DNA of 18,765 nucleotides from UBA1724 sp963621575 (GCA_963621575.1 CAVFEH010000027.1:1-18765); one strand, 5' to 3'. Shown: positions 1 to 7,780, counted from the stretch's first letter. Program-made: numbers and translations. Notes: generated by a model from the sequence alone, not told the origin.

Positions 1-97
1 CCTCCATCAAACGCCGTCGTCCGGCGGCGTGGCGGTTACTTTAGCACGGCCAAGGGGCCTTTCAAGTCCCCGCGCGGGAAAAAGACGGAAAAATCCG

Positions 98-135
98 GAA
101 AAAAGAGCGGAGGGGGGGGTCTTGCCCCCCTCCCC
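98..135 (-). terminator. Rho-independent terminator after the HlyIII-family gene
   Basis: Read on the minus strand, a G-rich arm (GGGGAGGGGGGC) and a C-rich arm (ACCCCCCCCTCC) form a stem of about 11 bp around a short AAG-type loop. A GCTC spacer and a run of T residues follow. It lies about 40 bp past the TAA stop of the HlyIII-family gene and is a typical intrinsic terminator. Confidence 0.85.
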
Positions 136-173
136 TGATGCCAGTGGCGCGCCTGCGGCGCGGGCGCCGTGTC

Positions 174-929
174 TTAGAACACGCTGAATTGTATGGCGAC
201 CCAATGGCTCACGGAGGCGGCGAGGACGAATGCGTGCCAGATAGTGTGCATATAGGGTGTCCTGTCCATGGCGTAGAAGGGGACGCCGAGCGTATAGAGC
301 CCCCCTCCCACCAGGAGCATTACGAATCCCGGGGTGTCGAGGAGACGATAGAGGGGTTTGAAGAAGAGGATGGCCTCCCACCCCATGACAAGGGTGATCA
401 GGAGAGTGAGCCATTCCCGCCGGGGTTTCATGACCGTCTCGGCCAGGATCCCGAAGGCGGCGAGGACCCATGTGACCACAAGCACCCAGATTCCCAGCGG
501 GGAGTCCTTGAGGGTCACCAGCGCGAAGGGTGTGTAGCTGCCTGCGATCAGGAGGTAGATGGAGATATGGTCGAAGGCCTGGAGTACTCCCTTGACCTCC
601 CAGCGTCGCACAAGATGATAGAGCGCGGAGGCGGAGTAGAGGACCAGGAGGGTCGTGCCATAGACCGCGGCGGAGACAATCTTCCGGGGATCCCCGGTCT
701 CCGCGGTCTTGACGCACATGTAGGTCAGGGCGAAGAGACTGAAGACGGCCCCGGAGAAGTGCGTTCCGAAGTTGGCCCACTCTTCCGCGGTGCTGCGGTG
801 GAAGTCCTGTCCCCAGTGCCGAATCTGCTCCAGCACCTTCCGGAAGTGTCGTTCCTTCCGACGCGCCGCGGCGGCTGGGGGGCGAGGGCGGGGGGAGTCT
901 TCTTTCTGGGAGCCGTTCTGGGACATCAT
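174..929 (-). CDS. Hemolysin III / PAQR-family membrane protein
   Basis: A 251-residue multi-pass inner-membrane protein of the HlyIII (YqfA/TrhA, PAQR-like) family. These are seven-helix proteins with a metal-binding site of conserved Ser, Asp and His residues, and some affect membrane lipid homeostasis. The visible family marks are the N-terminal E-x-x-N-x-x-TH-x-x-G segment (residues 50-60), SALYH (S101, H105), AFDHISIYLLIAGSYTP with D120, and the C-terminal HTIWHAFVLAASVSHW with H228 and H232. A hydrophilic, basic N-terminal stretch of about 50 residues precedes the first helix. The open frame runs farther upstream, but the extension is low-complexity and crosses a palindrome, so the ATG pair at 929-924 is preferred. 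No Shine-Dalgarno is visible; the leader is C/T rich. A terminator follows the gene. The fold assignment is confident, but the cellular role and any hemolytic activity are not shown by the sequence. Confidence 0.9.
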   Translation of the reverse strand: MMSQNGSQKEDSPRPRPPAAAARRKERHFRKVLEQIRHWGQDFHRSTAEEWANFGTHFSGAVFSLFALTYMCVKTAETGDPRKIVSAAVYGTTLLVLYSASALYHLVRRWEVKGVLQAFDHISIYLLIAGSYTPFALVTLKDSPLGIWVLVVTWVLAAFGILAETVMKPRREWLTLLITLVMGWEAILFFKPLYRLLDTPGFVMLLVGGGLYTLGVPFYAMDRTPYMHTIWHAFVLAASVSHWVAIQFSVF

Positions 930-975
930 GGAAAAAGGAAGCAAAGGAGGCGGAGAAAGGCGGGAGAAGCCACGC

Positions 976-999
976 CGCATCCGCGCATGCGCGAATGCG
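976..999. promoter_or_regulatory. 24-bp near-perfect palindrome upstream of the HlyIII-family gene
   Basis: Positions 976-999 read CGCATccGCGCATGCGCgaATGCG, a 24-bp inverted repeat with one mismatched pair and no loop. It ends 47 bp before the ATG of the HlyIII-family gene and lies in the 228-bp gap after the aldolase-dehydrogenase gene. With no T-run on either side it looks more like a protein-binding site than a terminator. No recognisable regulator motif can be assigned. Confidence 0.35.
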
Positions 1000-1080
1000 C
1001 TTGGGGATTGTGGATTCGGGGCCTTGCGCGCAGGGCGTGTCAAGGAGTTGCCCGGACCCTTTGGGAAAGCAAGCGTTCCG

Positions 1081-1108
1081 CCTCCTCTCCCCGCCGGGGG
1101 GAAGGAGG
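1081..1108 (-). terminator. Hairpin after the aldolase-dehydrogenase gene, possible terminator
   Basis: An inverted repeat CCTCCtctCCCC / GGGGaaGGAGG with a 5-nt loop begins about 50 bp downstream of the aldolase-dehydrogenase stop codon. No T-run follows on the minus strand, so it may be an RNA-stabilising hairpin or a weak terminator. Confidence 0.35.
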
Positions 1109-1157
1109 CGTGTCTTCGTGGAAGGGGAAGGGAGGGCCTCCCCCCTTCTGGGTTGCT

Positions 1158-3086
1158 TTACGCGTGGAGCATGTTCTGGCCACCGGTCACGGGGATGGCC
1201 TGGCCGGTCTCGTACTGCTGTTCCACGCAGTAAAGGATTGCGCGGCCCACGTCCTCGGGAAGGCAACCACGATGCATGGGGACCTTGGCCATGTAGAACT
1301 CGCGGACATCATCCACGTTTTTGGCGCCTGGGACCTTTCCGGCCTGGAGGTACTGGACAAAGAGTCCCCGGACGGGATCGCTCCAGAGAGGGCCGTCCAG
1401 ATAGTTCCCGGGGCAGACGGAGTTGACCTTGATGTGGCTGGTGACCAGCTCCTTCGCGAAGGACTGGGTGAGTCCTATGCCGCCGAACTTGGAGCCCGCG
1501 TAGGCGCCATTGCGGTTGGAGCCCTCCAGACCGCTCTTGGAGTTCACCTGCACAATGTCGGTCCAGGGACTGTCGGGGCGGACCATCTGTCGGGACATCA
1601 CACGGGCGGCGTGCTTGCAGCAAAGGAAGTATCCCAGATAGTTGATGTTGGTGACGAAGGAGAAGTCCTTCAGACTCAGCTCCATGACGGAGCCGGAGCG
1701 GACCACGCCGGCGTTGTTGACGAAGAGGTCGATGCCGCCCACATTGCGGACGATGTCGGCGACCATCTTCTCCACGGAGGCCTCGTCGGCCACATTGACG
1801 GCCACGGCGAAAGCGCGGTTCTTGCCGTTTGCGGCATTGAGACCGTCGGCGGCGGCCTTTGCGCCCTCGAAGTTCATGTCGGCCAGCACCAGGGTGCCGC
1901 CTTCCTTGGCCAGATGCCGGGCGATGCCCAGGCCGAAGCCCTGGGCGCCTCCGGTGACCACACAGACGCGATTCTGGAGACGGTTGGCCTTTCCGGCGGC
2001 ATTCACGGAGCGGCGGTAGGACTCCACCTCCCAGTTCTCGATGAACGAGTATTCGGGCTCCGTCAGGTAGAAGACACCGCCAAAGGCTACGGCGAGGGCC
2101 TCAATCTTCCGGGCGTTGGCCAAGGCGATGGCGGAGGAGACCGCGTCATTCAGAGTGGCACCCACGGTGAAGAGGGCCTTTCCGGGGACCTCCACCACTT
2201 TGGGAAGATAGCCGCGCTCCTGGCGGAAGGCGGCGATGGCCTCGGGCGTGGGCTCGCCGCGGAAGGCGAAGGACTTGGCGTAGACGACGTGGTCGGGCGT
2301 GAGGGGCCCGGCGTAGGCGGGGGAGTTTCCGACGCAATGGACGACGGGGAGGGGTCCGCCTTCCTCGGCCAGAAGCGCACGGAGCCTGGGGGCGATCTCC
2401 AGGAGATCCTGGTCGGCGGCCTGGCCCATTTCCGGCTCCTCCAGGGAGACTCCGGCCTGCTGGTAGGCGGCCTTCAGGGTGTCCATGACCTGTGCATAAG
2501 TCTCCTCGACCTCCTGGATGCTATTGCCGCCAATGAAAACACCATGCTTCTGGAGGAAGATCACGCGGGGCTGTTCGCCGGTGGCGGCCTGCGCGGCGTC
2601 AAGAGCCTCCTTGACCACGAAAGCGAGGGTGCTGCCGGGATTGCAGTAATCCAGCCAGAGGGCCTTGGGGAAGAGCTTCTTCGCGGCTTGGGTGCCGTCG
2701 CGGGAGCAGGTGAGTCCATTGACCAGCGCCGGGTGGGTGTGGACGATGAAGGGATACTGGATCACCTCATGGACGGGCGCCTCCACGGAGGGGCGTCCGG
2801 CGCCCTGGGGGCGGACGGCGGCCAGCTGGAGATTCTTGACGACCTCCTCGCGGGCCTCGGCGGGGACCGCCGGCGCCACGGTGAAGACCTGCTGGAGGGC
2901 CTTGCGGTCCATCTTCAGGAACTGCTCCGGCCGGATGGTGGCCAGGGCGACGCCGGAAGGCTTGATGTAGAGCTCGTCCGCGGTCTTGAAGGAGGTGTTT
3001 CCGCCGCCCAGGAATACGTAGTCGGGATCCGCGCCATACTTCCGCGAAAGCGCGGCCAGTTGTTCGAGAGATTCTGCAATGGACAT
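1158..3086 (-). CDS. Bifunctional class II aldolase / SrlD-like short-chain dehydrogenase
   Basis: A 642-residue cytosolic fusion protein. Residues 1-230 form a class II (adducin-type) aldolase domain with phosphate-binding GNTS (30-32) and KPSG (42-45), candidate zinc ligands H116 and H118 in VHTHPALVNG, H181 in QKHG, and a conserved E102. Residues 370-642 form an NAD(P)-dependent SDR domain with TGGAQGFG (378-385), NNAG (457-460), the NSKSG serine region (515-519) and catalytic Y529/K533. The SDR part resembles E. coli sorbitol-6-phosphate dehydrogenase SrlD in several blocks: KFGGIGLTQS, VPMHRGC and the TGQAIPVTGGQNML end. It is less like the dehydrogenase of RhaD/YuxG-type fusions. The likely role is cleavage of a ketose phosphate (fuculose- or rhamnulose-like) coupled to oxidoreduction of a sugar phosphate or aldehyde; the substrate is unknown. 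The gene starts 20 bp after the FtsZ-like gene ends and is probably cotranscribed with it. Confidence 0.85.
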   Translation of the reverse strand: MSIAESLEQLAALSRKYGADPDYVFLGGGNTSFKTADELYIKPSGVALATIRPEQFLKMDRKALQQVFTVAPAVPAEAREEVVKNLQLAAVRPQGAGRPSVEAPVHEVIQYPFIVHTHPALVNGLTCSRDGTQAAKKLFPKALWLDYCNPGSTLAFVVKEALDAAQAATGEQPRVIFLQKHGVFIGGNSIQEVEETYAQVMDTLKAAYQQAGVSLEEPEMGQAADQDLLEIAPRLRALLAEEGGPLPVVHCVGNSPAYAGPLTPDHVVYAKSFAFRGEPTPEAIAAFRQERGYLPKVVEVPGKALFTVGATLNDAVSSAIALANARKIEALAVAFGGVFYLTEPEYSFIENWEVESYRRSVNAAGKANRLQNRVCVVTGGAQGFGLGIARHLAKEGGTLVLADMNFEGAKAAADGLNAANGKNRAFAVAVNVADEASVEKMVADIVRNVGGIDLFVNNAGVVRSGSVMELSLKDFSFVTNINYLGYFLCCKHAARVMSRQMVRPDSPWTDIVQVNSKSGLEGSNRNGAYAGSKFGGIGLTQSFAKELVTSHIKVNSVCPGNYLDGPLWSDPVRGLFVQYLQAGKVPGAKNVDDVREFYMAKVPMHRGCLPEDVGRAILYCVEQQYETGQAIPVTGGQNMLHA

Positions 3087-3106
3087 GGTGTTGTTTTCTT
3101 TTCTGG

Positions 3107-3853
3107 TTACTTCAGAGTCGGGATATCGAGCTTAAGGCGAATGCAAGTCGGCACGTCCAGATTCTGCTGATTCAGAATCGCCGGACGCAAAGAGGCGAAG
3201 ATCCCCCGGGGCAGTTCATCGAACTCCATCATGCGCTTCCGGTCCTCGGAATCGCCGCGGCGGCGTGCGTCGACGCGTGGCTGGAGGAAGAGCGCCAGGT
3301 ATCCGATGGCGGTCTCGCCGATCCAGCGGACGGCCTGCTCGTAGGCGTTTTCCCGGGAGGGATCGGGGAAGAGTGGCCCCATCTGGGCGCAATCCAGCGG
3401 CAAGACATGGAAGTGCTGTGCGAAAAGCACCTCCAGAGTCTGGGAGGCGCGCTCCTGGCATTCCGTGGAGTCAAAGGCGTGTGGAAGGGCGGCTGCGGCG
3501 ACCGCGGGGATGCCGCGGCTGCGGGCCATTCCCAAGGCCACCTGGGCGTAAAAACTGCAGACTTTGCCCCCCAGGCAGGTGACCACCATGAGCATCTGGC
3601 AGTCCTGGAGGCGGGATTCCAGCCCGGTCTCCAGGGCCTCACGGGCCCGTGCGGCCTGTACGCCGGCGGGGAGTGCGGGGGGCGGCGGGACGGCGAGGGT
3701 ATCCAGGGTATGGAGCCGCTGGAGTTGCTCCGTGTCGGAGTCCACGGCCAGGATCCGTCCATTCTCCAGGGCGCCCCGCTGATAAAGGTAGAAGGCAGCC
3801 CGGGAGCCGGCCGTGCCGATGCCCACGAGGAGGATTTTGGGGATTTCAGTCAT
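3107..3853 (-). CDS. Degenerate FtsZ-like protein with two FtsZ-tail-like motifs
   Basis: A 248-residue protein with the layout of an FtsZ GTPase domain. It has an N-terminal KILLVGIGTAGSRAA strand-loop (residues 6-20, like the FtsZ GGAG loop), ILAVDSD (34-40, like the nucleotide-contacting AINTD strand), and MVVTCLGGKVCS (89-100). The last sits where FtsZ has the GGGTGTG tubulin signature but no longer matches it. IPAVAAAALPHAFD (115-128) resembles the FtsZ strand after helix H4, and MEFDELP (209-215) resembles the DFADV region. Normal FtsZ is 350-400 residues or more, and the second domain is essentially absent here. The last 20 residues contain LDVPTCIR (232-239) and LDIPTLK (242-248), both close to the FtsZ C-terminal peptide (LDIPxFLR) that binds FtsA. 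The gene lies directly downstream of an FtsA-like gene (66-bp gap). GTP hydrolysis and polymerisation look unlikely; FtsA binding is inferred. Confidence 0.75.
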   Translation of the reverse strand: MTEIPKILLVGIGTAGSRAAFYLYQRGALENGRILAVDSDTEQLQRLHTLDTLAVPPPPALPAGVQAARAREALETGLESRLQDCQMLMVVTCLGGKVCSFYAQVALGMARSRGIPAVAAAALPHAFDSTECQERASQTLEVLFAQHFHVLPLDCAQMGPLFPDPSRENAYEQAVRWIGETAIGYLALFLQPRVDARRRGDSEDRKRMMEFDELPRGIFASLRPAILNQQNLDVPTCIRLKLDIPTLK

Positions 3854-3919
3854 GTTCGGGGGAATCGCGGAGGAGGGTGCGTTGCGGCTCCCGCCCTCTC
3901 GCGAAAGACTTGTGCCGTG

Positions 3920-5212
3920 CTACCAATCCCGGAGGGAGTCCCAGAAGGACTTCACCTTTCCCAGGAAGCCCATGTCCTTCACCTGGTTCTGGAGCTGCAG
4001 CTGATGCTCTTTCGCACCGGTGCGGAGGCCTCCCAGGAGGATCGCGTCCGCGGGATTGAGAGTCTGTCCGGGAAGGGGGCGGACGCCGTAGGGAGTCGCC
4101 ACGCGGACGCGCCGTCCAGGGAAAACCTTTTCCGCCAGCATCGTGATCTGGGGGAGGGTGGCGCCCACTCCGGTAAGGAGGATCTCGTTGCCCAGCCAGG
4201 CGCTGGCGCCCTCCTCCTCCAGGCGTTGCTTCACCAGCTGGAAGAGCTCCTCAAAGCGCGCGGCGACGATCATCTCCACGGCGGAGCCGCAAACCAAGGT
4301 GGTGCCCTCGGAGCCCTCCTTGATGCTCAGGCGGCGGATTGTGCCGTCCCGCTTGACATCCAAAGAGCACCGGAGCTCCTCCATCCCCCGGAGGATGTCG
4401 CGCCCCGTCTCGAAGCGGAGCCCCAGCGCGATGGAGAGGTCGTTGGCGGCGTGGTCCACGCCGACGGGGATTTGTCCGCAGCTGAGGAATCCCCACTTGA
4501 AGGGGATGGCGTAGGTGGTCATTCCTGCACCCAGGTCAATGACGAGACCCTGCGGTTCGTCAATTTGAGTCGGGGGGAAGATCGCGCCGTAAAGCGCGAC
4601 AGGCGCATAGACCATCTGCGAGAAACTGCACTGCGGAGGCAACGCGTCCTGTGCAATGCGTGCCACGCACTCGATGGTCGTGCGGTCCGCGATGAAATAG
4701 AGGGATTCGCTGGAGAGCTTTGCGCCCGTGCGGCCTGTGGCGTTGAAGAGGAGGGGCCCGTCGTCCAGCCGGAATCCCTTCGTCATGAGGGCGCAGGGGA
4801 GGATGATCTCGCCGACGCCGGCGAAGTCCGTGTTTTCGGCAATGACGGATGCCTGGTGGAGCACGGCCTCGTGGTCCTGGAAGCTTACGGGCTGCTCTTC
4901 GTCCAGCTCGATCTCCGCCTTGAGGGAGCGCGTATAGATGTAATCTCCGGAGATGATCAGACTCTGGACACAGGGGGCCTCCCCGCTACCGGTCTGCTCC
5001 CAGCACTCCCGCATCGCCTGGGAGAGCTCCTCGGCGACGATCTCGGGGGCGAGGGGCTCGTCGCGGCGGATCTTCCGGGAGGACACGGCGGAGTATCCCA
5101 GGATCTGTATCCCGCTGGAGGCGACCCTGGGGTCCTCGAAGGTGGCGGCCACCGCGCGGATCACATCACTGCCCAGGACGGCCGCGGTAAAGATGTCCTT
5201 CTTGCTTTTCAT
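3920..5212 (-). CDS. ftsA: FtsA-like cell-division actin homologue
   Basis: A 430-residue actin-fold ATPase of the FtsA family, which tethers FtsZ to the membrane at the division site. The early ILGYSAVSSRKIR region matches the FtsA subdomain preceding the 1C/SHS2 insert. The phosphate-2 loop is VIDLGAGMTTYAI (D226) and the adenosine-site segment is LLTGVGATLP (T347-P354). The C-terminus, GFLGKVKSFWDSLRDW, is the amphipathic membrane-targeting helix typical of FtsA. Phosphate loop 1 (AAVLGSDVIRAV, residues 9-20) lacks the usual D/E-x-G-T-x-K pattern, so nucleotide handling may differ. A GTG 30 bp farther upstream is also open, but the ATG at 5212 gives the expected start. No Shine-Dalgarno is evident; a TATATT box lies 31 bp upstream. 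The FtsZ-like gene follows, in the usual ftsA-ftsZ order, but no ftsQ, ddl or mur genes flank it. A PilM-like role is less likely given the C-terminal helix. Confidence 0.8.
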   Translation of the reverse strand: MKSKKDIFTAAVLGSDVIRAVAATFEDPRVASSGIQILGYSAVSSRKIRRDEPLAPEIVAEELSQAMRECWEQTGSGEAPCVQSLIISGDYIYTRSLKAEIELDEEQPVSFQDHEAVLHQASVIAENTDFAGVGEIILPCALMTKGFRLDDGPLLFNATGRTGAKLSSESLYFIADRTTIECVARIAQDALPPQCSFSQMVYAPVALYGAIFPPTQIDEPQGLVIDLGAGMTTYAIPFKWGFLSCGQIPVGVDHAANDLSIALGLRFETGRDILRGMEELRCSLDVKRDGTIRRLSIKEGSEGTTLVCGSAVEMIVAARFEELFQLVKQRLEEEGASAWLGNEILLTGVGATLPQITMLAEKVFPGRRVRVATPYGVRPLPGQTLNPADAILLGGLRTGAKEHQLQLQNQVKDMGFLGKVKSFWDSLRDW

Positions 5213-5243
5213 CGACGACAAAGTGGGGGAAAAACGAGGCACA

Positions 5244-5249
5244 AATATA
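5244..5249 (-). promoter_or_regulatory. Possible -10 box before ftsA-like gene
   Basis: The minus strand reads TTATATTT about 31 bp upstream of the ftsA-like ATG, inside the 88-bp gap after the ligase-like gene. No good -35 hexamer is seen at 16-18 bp. A G5/C5 hairpin (5261-5277) lies just upstream. The assignment is weak. Confidence 0.25.
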
Positions 5250-5300
5250 ATGGACGCACCGGGGGTTGCCTACCCCCTCAAAAAGCGGGACTCCACCGCG

Positions 5301-6611
5301 TCAACCCACGGATTGCGCGTCCTGTCCCGCAGGCGGGATGGCGATTCCGCGGGCGGCGATTCCCAACGCGGCCCAGAGGAAGCGCTTGGAGGCGGCGTCT
5401 TCCCAGAAGAAGGCGAAGAAGACCCCGGAGAGCATGAGAGCCAGGGGAAGCAGCTGGCGGGCCTTTGCGGCGCGCCGAAGGAGTCCGCCCAGGAAGAAGA
5501 GGACTGCGGCGAGAGCGGGGAATCCGAAGAAGGAAAGGAGATTCAGGTATTCGTTGTGGGGATCCATGAAGGTGGAGTAGAGGGGCGTCTCCTCCTCGAA
5601 GCCGTAGGGCTCCAGAATGGCGCGGATCTTCTCCGGATCTCCCAGGGGCGCATAGCGCCGCCGGAGTTCGGCGGGAGTATGGCCGAAGAGCTTGTCAATG
5701 AAATCGCCCTCCAGGAAAATGCGCGCGTAGATCTCCTGGTGCACGGAGTAGTTTCCCCGTCCCTGGAAGTTCACCCAGGGGGCTGTCCGCAAGGCGGGGT
5801 AGGTTTGGAAGAGGACGGTGACGAGGCAGAGAAGCCCGAAGGCGTGGAGGAGGACGGCCGCCAGCAACCGTGGCCGCAGGGGTTCCAGGCGGGGCCAGAG
5901 GGCGAAAGCGCCCAGGAGGACGCCGAAGGTCATGACGCTCATCTTGGAAGCGGTGGCCACAAGCGGCAGCAAGGCGGCCAGCGTCGCCAGTGCCAGCAGG
6001 AGGAACTTCCGAAGGGTTGCCGTGCGGAGGCTTTTCTGGAGGGCGGGGAGGCATAGGAGGGCGGGGATGATGTACGCGCCGCCCAGGAGATTCGGATTGG
6101 AGAAGAGGAACTGGTAGCGCGTCACCAAGGCATTGGGATCCAAGCGGGCGAAGTGCCTGTCGTGATAGAGCAGGAACCCCAGGGGGCCCTCCGGATCCGC
6201 GCAGGCCTTGCTTAAAATCCACCCCAGGAAGACGACGAAAAGGATGCCCAGTCCCGCGCGAAGGCAGGCGGAGTCGTCCGGCAGAGGCGTGACGCGGTAA
6301 TAGAGAAAGAGTGCCGCCATATAGGCGAACACAGCGAAGTCAAAGCACGCAGATCCCTCGCCCATAAGTATATGCACGCACACTGCAAGCGCCATCCAGA
6401 GCCCCGCCAGCAATGCCGCCAGGCACTCCCCCAGCAAGAGTGCGGCCACCTCGCTGCGGCGTTGCCAGAGTCGCCACAGCAGCACCGGCACGAAGAGTTC
6501 GGAGAGCTGGAGCTTCCCCTGGGAGGGGAAGGGCAGGAACAGCACGCACAGCAACGCCAGTCCCGCCCAGGCGAAAAAGGATTCGGCTGGATCTTGCCGA
6601 AGGCTTGTCAT
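5301..6611 (-). CDS. O-antigen ligase/polymerase-like membrane protein
   Basis: A 436-residue polytopic membrane protein with about ten hydrophobic segments. A large hydrophilic loop at residues 280-350 precedes DPHNEYLNLLSFFG (350-363), the Wzy_C-type PHNxYL motif of O-antigen ligases (WaaL) and Wzy polymerases. FLFSNPNLLGG (168-178) resembles the conserved mid-protein loop of this superfamily. Such proteins act at the periplasmic face of the inner membrane, joining or polymerising undecaprenyl-linked glycans; which of the two reactions this one carries out cannot be told. Its ATG overlaps the TGA stop of mutY in an ATGA arrangement, indicating translational coupling to an unrelated DNA repair gene. 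No other glycan-assembly genes are in the window, so this is an orphan member of the family here. Confidence 0.8.
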   Translation of the reverse strand: MTSLRQDPAESFFAWAGLALLCVLFLPFPSQGKLQLSELFVPVLLWRLWQRRSEVAALLLGECLAALLAGLWMALAVCVHILMGEGSACFDFAVFAYMAALFLYYRVTPLPDDSACLRAGLGILFVVFLGWILSKACADPEGPLGFLLYHDRHFARLDPNALVTRYQFLFSNPNLLGGAYIIPALLCLPALQKSLRTATLRKFLLLALATLAALLPLVATASKMSVMTFGVLLGAFALWPRLEPLRPRLLAAVLLHAFGLLCLVTVLFQTYPALRTAPWVNFQGRGNYSVHQEIYARIFLEGDFIDKLFGHTPAELRRRYAPLGDPEKIRAILEPYGFEEETPLYSTFMDPHNEYLNLLSFFGFPALAAVLFFLGGLLRRAAKARQLLPLALMLSGVFFAFFWEDAASKRFLWAALGIAARGIAIPPAGQDAQSVG

Positions 6612-7669
6612 GGCTTCGCCCCCCTGGTTCGCGGCGGGACCTCCCCGGCGAGGACACCCCGGAAGGCGGAGGGCACTGCGTAACGTTCCCGCAGCTCCCT
6701 AGGCGTGGCCCATTGGATCCCCGGAGGCAGAGACGCCAGTGTGGCGGAATCTTCGGACAGCCGCACCAGGTAGTTGCGCATCTCCCACTGCCGGTGGGTA
6801 AAGAGGTGCCGGCTGTCGGGCAGGCGCCGCAGAAAAACACCGGCGGACACGCCCAAGTCCGCCAGGAAAGCCTTTGCACGGGTGACGCCAAGGCATCCGG
6901 GGGCTGTCAGAAACTCCCACATTCCCGCAAGCAGGCCGTTCTCGCCGCGGCGCCGCAGCGCCATGCGTCCGGAGGCATCCTGCACCCGGAAGACAGTCCA
7001 CTTCTCCACGGGGCGTGCAGGGCGTTTCGCGGGGGCGGGGAAGTCCTGTTCCCGCCCCAGCAGATGGGCCTGGCACCCGGGGGCCAGGGGGCACTCGGCA
7101 CAATGAGGACGCCCGTTGGGAATGCAGACCACCTCCCCCAGCTCCATCCACGCCTGCGTGAAGGCCCCGCAGTTCCCCGGCTCCATCCACGAAGCGAAGA
7201 GCGCCGTGGCATCCGGACGGGACGTCCCACGGGCGAACAACCGGGAAAGCACCCGCAGGACATTGCCGTCCACTGCCGGGCGTGCCTCGCCCAGCACGAT
7301 GGACGCAATGGCGCCGGCTGTGTAGTCCCCCACCCCGGGCAGCGCGCGCCAGCCCTCCCAGCTCGCCGGAAAGGCGCCTGCCTCGGCGATCCGCTTCGCT
7401 GCGCGGTGGAGATTCCGCGCACGGGAATAATACCCGAGGCCCTCCCATAACTTCAGCAATGACTCCTCCGGCAGCGCCGCCAAGTCCTCCACACGGGGGC
7501 ACGCCGAAAGAATCCGTGCGTACGCCTCCCGCACCGCCTCAACCCGCGTCTGCTGCAGCATCACCTCCGACAGCCACACGTGGTAGGGATCCGGGGGATC
7601 CTCCCGCCAGGGCAATGCACGCGCCTGGCGGGCATACCAATCAAGAATGGCCGCAACCGTGGAGTTCAT
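6608..7669 (-). CDS. mutY: A/G-specific adenine glycosylase MutY
   Basis: A 353-residue DNA repair glycosylase that removes adenine mispaired with 8-oxoguanine. Visible features in order: the catalytic glutamate in LSEVMLQQTRV (E35), the helix-hairpin-helix LPGVGDYTAGAI (110-121), the catalytic aspartate in VDGNVLRVLSR (D134), and an iron-sulfur cluster loop with C182, C190, C193 and C199. The first cysteine spacing is one residue longer than in E. coli, a variant seen in some other phyla. The C-terminal third has a NUDIX-like 8-oxoG recognition domain (about residues 225-340). An in-frame upstream extension runs into the divergent tRNA-Glu gene and is not coding; the ATG at 7669 gives the normal N-terminus. 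A TATATT sequence lies just 9 bp upstream of the ATG, so any such promoter would give a nearly leaderless message. Confidence 0.95.
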   Translation of the reverse strand: MNSTVAAILDWYARQARALPWREDPPDPYHVWLSEVMLQQTRVEAVREAYARILSACPRVEDLAALPEESLLKLWEGLGYYSRARNLHRAAKRIAEAGAFPASWEGWRALPGVGDYTAGAIASIVLGEARPAVDGNVLRVLSRLFARGTSRPDATALFASWMEPGNCGAFTQAWMELGEVVCIPNGRPHCAECPLAPGCQAHLLGREQDFPAPAKRPARPVEKWTVFRVQDASGRMALRRRGENGLLAGMWEFLTAPGCLGVTRAKAFLADLGVSAGVFLRRLPDSRHLFTHRQWEMRNYLVRLSEDSATLASLPPGIQWATPRELRERYAVPSAFRGVLAGEVPPRTRGAKP

Positions 7670-7734
7670 ACGGGCGGGAATATATCTGCCGCACAGGGGA
7701 CCGCCCCGGAATCCCCCTTTCTTTCCCCGGCTGT

Positions 7735-7762
7735 TTGCAATTCTCACGCAAGAGGATATCTT
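7735..7762 (+). promoter_or_regulatory. Promoter of the tRNA-Glu/tRNA-Ser unit
   Basis: TTGCAA (7735-7740) and TATCTT (7757-7762) are separated by 16 bp, and the -10 ends 18 bp before the first tRNA base. This fits a sigma-70-type promoter driving the tRNA pair and is the best promoter in the window. Confidence 0.6.
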
Positions 7763-7780
7763 AACCCACGCGTCTTTTGG

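Noticed and set aside
11..30. Short inverted repeat ACGCCG/CGGCGT at the left edge
   Set aside because: Only a 6-bp stem with no T-run and no gene context in the window.
138..3170. 1010-residue plus-strand open frame opposite the aldolase and HlyIII genes
   Set aside because: It runs opposite two genes with clear domain matches, and its protein is low-complexity. GC-rich third positions keep the antisense frame free of stops.
5261..5277. G5/C5 hairpin between the ligase-like and ftsA-like genes as a terminator
   Set aside because: The stem is only 5 bp and no T-run follows in the direction of transcription, so it is noted only as context.
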